Assembly: GCA_003554375.1 (NCBI GenBank)
Contig: PWGF01000193.1
Span: forward strand, 1-11,429
Origin: Spirochaetaceae bacterium
GTDB lineage: Bacteria > Spirochaetota > Spirochaetia > DSM-27196 > SKKC01
DNA length: 11,429 nt
Direction of reading: 5' to 3'
The notes beneath the pieces are model-generated. The model did not search any database. It worked only from the letters and a program-made list of their open reading frames with translations, and had not been told where the DNA came from. Made by a program: the position numbers and the translations under genes. Below, piece after piece: positions 5,665 to 11,429 of the stretch. Positions within the stretch are counted from its first letter, which is position 1. Every line of letters begins with the position of its first letter.

Positions 5665-6939
5665 ATGAAGAGGAATAGAAAGCTGGTTATGGCCGCGCTT
5701 ACACTGCTTCTGTTGCCGGCAGCGCCGTTTCTGTTTGCGGGCGGACAGCAGGAGGTGGAGGACGAGAAGAACGTTATTGTCTACAACTCCTTCCTGAGTG
5801 ACCCTGACGCGCGGGTCGTAGACGAAGCGCTCGTCGAAATGTACCAAGACCGGAATCCCCATGTCACCGTAGTGCATTCTATCGTAGCCCACGAAACCTA
5901 CAAGGATGCGCTACCGGCGTATCTCCGGGCCGAGAATCCGCCTGACGTTCTGACGTGGATGGCCGGGGAGACGATGCGATTCTACGCCGAGCGCGATCTG
6001 CTGCTCGATCTGACCGATCTCTGGGCTGACGAAAGTTGGGACGAGGACTACACCGAGGGGTTTCGCGAGTTGAGCTCCTATGAGGGAGTTCCGTATTTCG
6101 TCCCAACGAACTACTACTGGTGGGCGGTCTATTACCAGAAGTCTGTGTTCGAGGAGCATGGCCTAGAGCCGCCGGAGACATGGGACGAGTTTCTGGAAGT
6201 GTGCGAGACGCTCAAGGCAAACGGCGTGACTCCGTTCACCATCGGCACTAGAGGGCGGTGGACTGCCGGCGGGTGGTTCGACATCCTGAACATGCGTGTA
6301 AACGGTCCGGAGTTCCACATGAGTCTTATGGATGGAAACGAATCCTATAACGACCCGCGTGTTCTCGACGTCTTCGAGAACTACTGGAGACCACTCATCG
6401 ACAACGGTTACTTCATCGACGATGCGGCGGCGTACTCGTGGTCGGAAGCGATTCCGTTCATGACTAGCGGCGAAGCGGCGATGTTCCTGATGGGAGACTT
6501 CATCCGGGACGCGTATCCCGCGGAGTACGAAGATGACCTGGGCTTTTTCCAGTTCCCTATCATCGATCCGAACATCCCCGTGGGCATCGACGCTCCAACC
6601 GACGGATTCATGATCCCCGCTAATACGCGAAACCCCGAGTTGGCGAAAGACTTCGTCGCGTTCATGGGATCATTGGAGGCACAGGAGTACATGGCCCAGG
6701 AGCTGGGACGGTTGGGAACTCACTCCAAGATCGACCGCTCAATCCTTACGGAAAGTCAGATCCAAGGCATTGAGTTGGTAGAGAGTGCGGACGTTGTTGC
6801 TCAGTTCTATGGGCGCGATACGCACGACGAGATGCAGGATCGAGGTTATGACGCCTTTGTTGAGTTCTGGGAAAACACCGGTGACGCCCAGCGCATTCTG
6901 GACCGGCTCGAAGAGGATCGGGTACGGATATTCCAGTAG
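5665..6939 (+). CDS. ABC transporter sugar-binding protein (family 1 extracellular solute-binding)
   Basis: A 424-residue exported binding protein of an ABC importer, of the carbohydrate-binding MalE/UgpB-like class. Residues 1-25 are a signal peptide (MKRNRKLVMAALTLLLLPAA, then PFLFA) followed by GGQQE; there is no lipobox Cys, and FAGGQQE at this point is common in spirochaetal binding proteins. The mature part shows class features: NPPDVLTWMAGE, VPYFVPTNYYWWAVYYQKSV, LEPPETWDEFLE, the Gly-rich FMTSGEAAMFLMGDF and NPELAKDFVAFM. Aromatic residues (YYWWAVYY; W in TAGGWFD) suit sugar stacking. ATG 5665 has GGGAG 8 nt upstream; a TTG at 5662 is in frame but closer. First gene of the operon, set off from the permeases by a strong hairpin. 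The exact sugar cannot be inferred. Confidence 0.94.
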   Translation: MKRNRKLVMAALTLLLLPAAPFLFAGGQQEVEDEKNVIVYNSFLSDPDARVVDEALVEMYQDRNPHVTVVHSIVAHETYKDALPAYLRAENPPDVLTWMAGETMRFYAERDLLLDLTDLWADESWDEDYTEGFRELSSYEGVPYFVPTNYYWWAVYYQKSVFEEHGLEPPETWDEFLEVCETLKANGVTPFTIGTRGRWTAGGWFDILNMRVNGPEFHMSLMDGNESYNDPRVLDVFENYWRPLIDNGYFIDDAAAYSWSEAIPFMTSGEAAMFLMGDFIRDAYPAEYEDDLGFFQFPIIDPNIPVGIDAPTDGFMIPANTRNPELAKDFVAFMGSLEAQEYMAQELGRLGTHSKIDRSILTESQIQGIELVESADVVAQFYGRDTHDEMQDRGYDAFVEFWENTGDAQRILDRLEEDRVRIFQ

Positions 6940-6952
6940 GGTGCGGAGGATG

Positions 6953-6980
6953 CCATGGGGTCCGGCTCCGGACCCCATGG
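6953..6980 (+). other. Strong intercistronic hairpin after the binding-protein gene
   Basis: CCATGGGGTCCGG and CCGGACCCCATGG form a perfect 13-bp inverted repeat separated by only CT. It begins 13 nt after the stop at 6939. No T-run follows (TCCGCGCCGTC), so an RNA-stabilising or processing hairpin, as known between malE and malF, is more likely than a full terminator. Confidence 0.75.
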
Positions 6981-7042
6981 TCCGCGCCGTCTGATGCCCG
7001 CAGGCGGCACGCGTGCTCTTCCCTTGGGGGAGGATATTGGGA

Positions 7043-7945
7043 GTGAAATCGCAGCGACTCGTTAACAGAAGCAGAAGAAAGGAGACTCGAACTGCGTTCG
7101 CCTTTCTTCTGCTCCCAGTGACCGTCTATCTGATCTGGATTATTGGTCCCATGCTCTATACGTTCTACCTGAGTCTTACTGAATGGGACATGTTTACCTC
7201 GCCAACGTTCGTGGGGTTAGCCAACTTCCGAAGGCTAGCGGCAGACCCGGTGTTTCACCGTTCGTTGCTGAACAACCTGAAGTGGATGGTGGTGTTCATC
7301 ACCGTACCTATCGCCGCGGGGCTAAGCCTGGCGATGGTGCTCAACCGAAAGGTGAGGGGCTCGACGTTCTTCAAAGCCTCGTTTTTTATGCCGATGGTGC
7401 TCTCGCTCGTGGTGGCGGGGCTGGTGTGGTCCTGGTTGTACAATCCGGCGCACGGGCTCATCAACACGGTACTGCGAGGTATCGGACTGCCTCAGCTGGC
7501 CAGGGGATGGCTTGCAAACGCAAGCACCGTTATGGAATCGATCATAGCAGTAGGCGTGTGGCGGCAGGTGGGCTACGTGATGGTCTTCTACCTTGCCGGC
7601 CTTCAGAGTGTGAACAAGGACCTTGTCGACGCGTCCAGAGTAGACGGCGCAGGCTCATGGAAGAGCTTTCGGCACGTCGTGTTGCCCCAGCTTGCCCCGA
7701 TCACCACTGTCGTTATTGTGATCAGCATCATCGATTCACTTCGAGTTTTCGCTCTCGTGGCGGTGATGACCGACGGCGGGCCGCACAACGCGTCCAACGT
7801 CCTTGCTAACTACATCTACCTCACTGGATTCCAGTGGTATCAGATGGGATATGCAGCAGCAATCGCAGTGGTGCTGTTCCTGCTCGCCTTTGTGTTCATC
7901 GTGTTCTACCTGAGTCGTATCGCTAGAGAAGAAGACCATGCCTGA
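7043..7945 (+). CDS. Sugar ABC transporter permease (MalF/UgpA type)
   Basis: A 300-residue inner-membrane permease forming half of the translocation channel. Six hydrophobic segments are visible, the first at about 18-40 (FAFLLLPVTVYLIWIIGPML). The cytoplasmic EAA loop that contacts the ATPase is at about 196-215 (DASRVDGAGSWKSFRHVVLP). The GTG at 7043 was chosen because GGGGGAGG (7026-7033) lies 9 nt upstream; a GTG at 7013 and a TTG at 7037 are in frame but poorly spaced. It follows the hairpin at 6953-6980 and overlaps the next permease by 8 bp. Confidence 0.93.
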   Translation: MKSQRLVNRSRRKETRTAFAFLLLPVTVYLIWIIGPMLYTFYLSLTEWDMFTSPTFVGLANFRRLAADPVFHRSLLNNLKWMVVFITVPIAAGLSLAMVLNRKVRGSTFFKASFFMPMVLSLVVAGLVWSWLYNPAHGLINTVLRGIGLPQLARGWLANASTVMESIIAVGVWRQVGYVMVFYLAGLQSVNKDLVDASRVDGAGSWKSFRHVVLPQLAPITTVVIVISIIDSLRVFALVAVMTDGGPHNASNVLANYIYLTGFQWYQMGYAAAIAVVLFLLAFVFIVFYLSRIAREEDHA

Positions 7946-8789
7946 CTACCGTTCTCGCAGAAAAGTTCGCAAGAAAATAGTGTCTTGGATTGTATTTTTC
8001 ACCGTGCTGCTTGTGACGACGGTGTGGCTAACACCGATACTGGTTGCGCTGTTCACGTCCGTGCGCGACTACGACGACATCATACTCCGTGGATTCTTTG
8101 CGCTCCCGGAGGAAGTGTCGTTCGATAGCTACTTCGCGGCGTGGCGTCAGGGGCGAATGAGACAGTATCTACCGAACAGCTTTCTCATCACGCTCCCAGC
8201 TCTAGGTGCAACGCTCCTTCTCTCCTCGCTTTCCGCGTATGCTATCAGTCGGTTCCGGTTTCCCGGCAGGCGGCCTATCTACTACATGTTCATTTTCGGC
8301 ATGATGTTGCCACTACAGATTCTCATGATCCCGGTCTTCGGTCTGTCGAACGCGATGGGTCTTTACGACACGTATATCGGACTCATTGCCATACACACTG
8401 CCTTCTTCTTAGGCTTCAATACCTTCGTGCTCAAGAACTACATGAGCACAGTGCCGCCGCAGATCTTCGACTCCGCCCATATCGACGGCTGCTCAGAGCT
8501 ACGGATTTGGTGGCAGATCATGTTGCCGCTGACTCTTCCTGCTTTTGCCGCTCTTGCCACGCTCTTGTTCACCTGGATCTTCAACGACTACCTGTGGGCA
8601 CTGATTCTGGTGCGGACCGGTGACAAGATGCCGGTGACCACGGGACTCGCTTCGTTGCAAGGAGAGTTCGTCACGGACTGGACGGTCATTATGGCTGGTT
8701 CGCTTGTAGGGACCATCCCGACCCTCATGGTGTTCGTATTTCTCCAGCGGTACTTCATCGAGGGTTTAACGTTAGGGGCCAACAAGTGA
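7938..8789 (+). CDS. Sugar ABC transporter permease (MalG/UgpE type)
   Basis: A 283-residue inner-membrane permease, the partner of the preceding one. The first membrane helix is at about 14-38 (IVSWIVFFTVLLVTTVWLTP), the EAA loop at about 178-197 (FDSAHIDGCSELRIWWQIML), and the C-terminus RYFIEGLTLGANK is typical of the family. Its ATG lies inside the end of the upstream permease gene (8-bp overlap) and its own stop overlaps the next start by four bases, indicating tight translational coupling along the operon. Confidence 0.94.
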   Translation: MPDYRSRRKVRKKIVSWIVFFTVLLVTTVWLTPILVALFTSVRDYDDIILRGFFALPEEVSFDSYFAAWRQGRMRQYLPNSFLITLPALGATLLLSSLSAYAISRFRFPGRRPIYYMFIFGMMLPLQILMIPVFGLSNAMGLYDTYIGLIAIHTAFFLGFNTFVLKNYMSTVPPQIFDSAHIDGCSELRIWWQIMLPLTLPAFAALATLLFTWIFNDYLWALILVRTGDKMPVTTGLASLQGEFVTDWTVIMAGSLVGTIPTLMVFVFLQRYFIEGLTLGANK

Positions 8790-9685
8790 AGCAGGGCAAG
8801 CCTGCCGGGGGGTGGGAGCGCAACCCCAACGTGCTCTTGGTAACGGAGCAGAAGACGAACCGTATTATTGCGCTCGACACTGAGAAGGACTGGTCGCGAC
8901 CGGAAGCACACCTGTGGTCATGGGCGCCGGGCAACGACCCGGCGGTACGAGCGTCGCACAAAGACTGGTTCACTTTGCTCGATGAAGTTAAACCGATTGT
9001 AGGATCGACGAAGTTACTGGTGACCGCGTCCGGCGGGGCCGTAGCGATTGTGGACATCTGGCGCTGCGCGGTGACGTGGTACGCCTACGCCGGGGGGAAT
9101 CCCCATTCGGCGGCGATTGCGAACGACGGAACGGTCTTCTGCGTTGCCAGCGAGGGCAATGCGCTGGCAGTGATCAAAACCGGCGAAGGCACCGGACCCG
9201 AGCAGATCGTGCGCCTGCCCGACGCCCACGGGGTATGCTTTGATCGGGCGCGCCGGCGGGTCGTTGCCCTTGGCGGTGAGAAGGTCCAGTTCTTCACCTG
9301 GAACGAGCGGGCGGCTTCTGGGACCAGGCTTGCGGCCGACGGGGAGTTACCCTTGCCTTGCAGGATTGGGACTCGGACGCGCGAGTATCCCGGTGGCCAC
9401 GACTTGGCGCCTGCCGGCACTACGCCGGCCTGGTACTACGTTAGCGATGTGGACTGTATGTGGCTTCTGGACAGTGAGGAGCGGGAGTTCGAGCCGTGTC
9501 CCCTCCGCCGGCGAGTGGCCAACGTCAAGTCCATAAGTCGACGTGTCGCCGATGGGCGGACCGTCGTTGTTAGAGCGGCCGAACAGTGGTGGACCGATAC
9601 GGTGGAGGAGATCGCCGGTCCAAACCGTTGGACGCTGCTCGGCTCGCGCATCTACAAGGCGCGCTGGTTGAACGGAAGTCATTGA
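8786..9685 (+). CDS. DUF6528-like protein, probable beta-propeller, in the sugar operon
   Basis: A 299-residue protein of unknown function. The opening region (NPNVLLVTEQKTNRIIALDT, then WSRPEAHLWSWAPG) resembles the DUF6528 family as I recall it; this should be confirmed by a profile search. Repeated beta-strand-like units such as TKLLVTASGGAVAIVDI, GTVFCVASEGNALAVIKTG and RRRVVALGGEKVQFFTW suggest propeller blades. It is rich in Trp (10, 36, 44, 46). There is no signal peptide or membrane helix, so it should stay in the cytoplasm. The GTG at 8786 overlaps the permease stop (GTGA), so it is made together with the permeases. A role as sugar-binding sensor, lactonase-like enzyme or epimerase is possible but unsupported. 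Confidence 0.75.
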   Translation: MKQGKPAGGWERNPNVLLVTEQKTNRIIALDTEKDWSRPEAHLWSWAPGNDPAVRASHKDWFTLLDEVKPIVGSTKLLVTASGGAVAIVDIWRCAVTWYAYAGGNPHSAAIANDGTVFCVASEGNALAVIKTGEGTGPEQIVRLPDAHGVCFDRARRRVVALGGEKVQFFTWNERAASGTRLAADGELPLPCRIGTRTREYPGGHDLAPAGTTPAWYYVSDVDCMWLLDSEEREFEPCPLRRRVANVKSISRRVADGRTVVVRAAEQWWTDTVEEIAGPNRWTLLGSRIYKARWLNGSH

Positions 9686-9765
9686 AAGAACGGGCGGTGC
9701 CGGCTCTCTGACGGAAAGGCATCGCAGCTGGTGAGAATTACTGACGTGTTATTCATGGAGCAGAT

Positions 9766-10602
9766 ATGTGCGGAATAATCGACCTTCACACCCATAACGC
9801 TCGGTGCGGCCACGCAGAGGGTACACTGCGCGACTACATCGAGGCGGCAATTGGGAAGGGGTTGTCCACGATCGGGCTGAGCGACCACGCACCGCTATTC
9901 GCTCACGAGGAAGATCATCCCGCGCCGGACATTCAAATGGCCAAGCACGAGTTCGAGGGGTATTTGAGTGAGGCGGCACAGCTCAAAGCTGTCTACTCCG
10001 ATCGGATCCAGGTCCTCATCGGTGTGGAGTGCGATTACCTACCGGGGACGGAGGAGGTCTACCGGCAGGCGCTTGCCGACGAAAGACTGGACTACGTGCT
10101 GGGGTCGGTTCACGAGTTCAACGGATACCACGTGTTCAAGCCCTCCACGTGGCGAAAGGTGCGTGACCCCGTGGCGGTGTACTACGATTACTACTCAACG
10201 GTCAGACGCGCGGCTGAATCCGGGCTCTTTGACGTAATCGCTCATTTCGACGCTATCCGGGCGATGGGGCCTGACACCGACTGCGATATCTTACCCTATA
10301 TCGAGGAAGCTATGGACGCCGTCGCCCGGGCCGACATTGCGGTAGAGATTAACACTTCCGGTATCCGTAAGTGTGGCGAGGCGTTTCCATCCGCCTCCCT
10401 GGTGAACATGCTCCATTCGATGGGTGTTTCGCTGACCTATGGCTCGGACTGCCACCACCTCGACGAGGTGGCTTATGGTTGGGAGGAAGTCCGGCGAGTT
10501 CTGGCCGAACTCGGGGTGGAGACGTTGCTGACGTTCGACAAGCGCCGGCCCCTTCCGGTACAAGTTCCCGCCGGGGAGTACTCCAGAGACCGCGGACGCT
10601 GA
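9766..10602 (+). CDS. PHP-family phosphatase, histidinol-phosphatase type
   Basis: A 278-residue metal-dependent phosphoesterase of the PHP superfamily, closest in layout to the HisJ/HisK-type histidinol phosphatases. Metal ligands are all visible: His8 and His10 in DLHTH, His16, Asp40-His41 in LSDHAP, Glu88 in GVECDY, His116 in GSVHEF, His160 in VIAHFD, and Asp228/His230 in YGSDCHH. The ATG at 9766 has GGAG 5 nt upstream. It lies 80 bp after the DUF6528-like gene with no obvious terminator or promoter between them, so it probably belongs to the sugar operon. No other his genes are nearby, so dephosphorylation of a sugar phosphate is as plausible as a histidine-biosynthesis role. Confidence 0.9.
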   Translation: MCGIIDLHTHNARCGHAEGTLRDYIEAAIGKGLSTIGLSDHAPLFAHEEDHPAPDIQMAKHEFEGYLSEAAQLKAVYSDRIQVLIGVECDYLPGTEEVYRQALADERLDYVLGSVHEFNGYHVFKPSTWRKVRDPVAVYYDYYSTVRRAAESGLFDVIAHFDAIRAMGPDTDCDILPYIEEAMDAVARADIAVEINTSGIRKCGEAFPSASLVNMLHSMGVSLTYGSDCHHLDEVAYGWEEVRRVLAELGVETLLTFDKRRPLPVQVPAGEYSRDRGR

Positions 10603-10659
10603 ATTTCGATCGCTGAATAACCCCGCTTAGCATGCCCGAAGCAGTGGCGTCCCGAATGC

Positions 10660-10687
10660 TCGACGCCCGCTACGTTTGTGGTATACT
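10660..10687 (+). promoter_or_regulatory. Candidate promoter of the UDG-like gene
   Basis: TCGACG (10660-10665), a 16-nt spacer and TATACT (10682-10687), preceded by TGG to form an extended -10. Transcription would begin near 10694, just at the hairpin 10695-10712. The rest of the 10603-10753 gap shows no gene. Confidence 0.4.
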
Positions 10688-10694
10688 CCATACG

Positions 10695-10712
10695 GGCCGG
10701 GTCGGCCCGGCC
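10695..10712 (+). other. GC-rich hairpin at the predicted 5' end of the UDG-like transcript
   Basis: GGCCGGG and CCCGGCC form a perfect 7-bp stem with a TCGG tetraloop. No T-run follows, so it is not a terminator. If the promoter call is right, it is at the very 5' end of the mRNA and could protect it from decay. Confidence 0.45.
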
Positions 10713-10753
10713 GGGTCCGGTCATTGAGCGCGACGGGAACGGAGGCGCAATCG

Positions 10754-11383
10754 GTGCGGATTAACAACGGAGTCTCGTGCTACCGGCGGGATTGCACGGA
10801 CATTTTGAGTAACGGCGGACCGGAGCTTGCGCGGATCGAGCTGGATCCTTTGACCGTGCATACGGTTCTGATCTCGGAGACCACGGCGGCCGACCCCGAC
10901 GACAACTACTATGCGGGAGGCGAGTCGCTTTTTGACCGCACGACGGTTTTGGCGTTTCGCGATGCCGGGTTTGACGTGGAAACGATCGACGATATCCTTG
11001 GGCTCGGGGTGTACCTGACGCCGGCGGTGAAATGCCGGAAGACGCGGTATAGGTTGAGCGCCGGGACTACGCGGGCCTGCTCGGAGCTTCTGGAGAAAGA
11101 GCTCGATCAGTTTCCGCGCCTCCGAGCCTTGCTCCTGATGGGTGACACAGCGATCGAGACAGTGAACCACATCGCGCGCCGGCGGACGGGCGCTCGGGCG
11201 ATTCCTGCCGGTTCCACCTACCGGTTGCGGGGAAGTAAGTACTTCTTGGGTTCGCTGCGGCTGTTCCCGTCCTACCTCCAGGCGGGGCACGCGTATTTCA
11301 TCGAGGAAAGCAAGCGCGAGATGATCGCCGAAGACATACGCGCGGCGCTCGATTTCTCTCGGAGCAGGAGCGACTCCCCGTAG
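10754..11383 (+). CDS. Uracil-DNA glycosylase superfamily protein with four Fe-S-type cysteines
   Basis: A 209-residue protein of the UDG superfamily, related to the Fe-S families 4/5 but divergent. Recognisable parts: motif 1 region VLISETTAADPDDNYYAGG (about 38-56), YLTPAVKCRK (88-96; compare ITNVVKCRPP in family 4), LLLMGDTAIETV (126-137), and the motif 2 position RLFPSYLQAG (169-178), where Phe171 stands at the usual His of HPS. Cysteines 9, 14, 94 and 109 have spacing close to the 4Fe-4S ligands of family 4. The GTG at 10754 has GGAGG 8 nt upstream and keeps both N-terminal cysteines. It appears to be a separate unit with its own promoter. Whether it removes uracil, has another substrate or is inactive is open. 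After the stop (11384-11429) only GC-rich sequence with short inverted repeats is seen. Confidence 0.82.
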   Translation: MRINNGVSCYRRDCTDILSNGGPELARIELDPLTVHTVLISETTAADPDDNYYAGGESLFDRTTVLAFRDAGFDVETIDDILGLGVYLTPAVKCRKTRYRLSAGTTRACSELLEKELDQFPRLRALLLMGDTAIETVNHIARRRTGARAIPAGSTYRLRGSKYFLGSLRLFPSYLQAGHAYFIEESKREMIAEDIRAALDFSRSRSDSP

Positions 11384-11429
11384 CGGGAGCGATTCCGGCG
11401 GCGCCGGCGGCGACGCCGAGTGACGGGCC

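Noticed and set aside
5230..5892. Minus-strand frame of 220 codons upstream of the regulator
   Set aside because: Antisense to the leader and to the signal-peptide end of the binding-protein gene, with no domain features.
6953..6980. Hairpin as an intrinsic terminator
   Set aside because: No T-run follows and the permease genes continue the same operon.
1..11429. CRISPR arrays, tRNA or rRNA genes, insertion sequences
   Set aside because: No regularly spaced repeats, no cloverleaf or rRNA signatures and no transposase-like translation were seen by eye.

Overview
The window looks like chromosomal DNA from a GC-rich spirochaete. The best clue is the sugar-binding protein at 5665-6939, whose signal peptide ends in FAGGQQE without a lipobox cysteine, a pattern common in Spirochaetaceae binding proteins. 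A second clue is a small protein with a coiled coil followed by a C-terminal membrane segment (3886-4194), an arrangement resembling the Bdr-type proteins of spirochaetes. This assignment is inference; there is no rRNA or other marker gene here.

Layout. (1) 1-535: a possible C-terminal end of a plus-strand gene runs convergently into a minus-strand gene for a small FHA-domain protein. (2) 690-2453, minus: a lipoprotein of the type I phosphodiesterase/nucleotide pyrophosphatase family. Its start region carries a 30-bp tandem duplication that also duplicates the predicted -10 box. (3) 2573-4194, plus: a mntA-hepT (MNT/HEPN, type VII) toxin-antitoxin pair. It lies between two copies of the same small gene. 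The upstream copy is a remnant with an out-of-frame internal deletion of 182 nt; the downstream copy is intact. (4) 4378-5220, minus: a MurR/RpiR-type regulator (HTH plus SIS domain), divergent from (5) 5665-10602, plus: an ABC sugar importer operon with binding protein, two permeases, a cytoplasmic DUF6528-like protein and a PHP-family phosphatase. (6) 10754-11383, plus: a uracil-DNA-glycosylase-superfamily protein with four cysteines positioned as in Fe-S UDGs and an unusual motif 2.

How they work together. The RpiR gene and the transport operon appear to share one control region (5241-5325). In it, two sigma70-like promoters on opposite strands overlap, and an imperfect palindrome lies just inside the regulator's leader. 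A leader of about 340 nt precedes the binding-protein gene, and a strong hairpin without a U-tract separates it from the permease genes, a common way to give the binding protein more transcript than the membrane parts. The operon has no ATPase, so a shared MsmX/UgpC-type ATPase encoded elsewhere is expected. The two genes after the permeases suggest that the imported sugar, or a phosphorylated form of it, is handled by a poorly characterised route. The most novel-looking parts are the duplicated small gene around the toxin-antitoxin pair, and the transporter/DUF6528/PHP operon.
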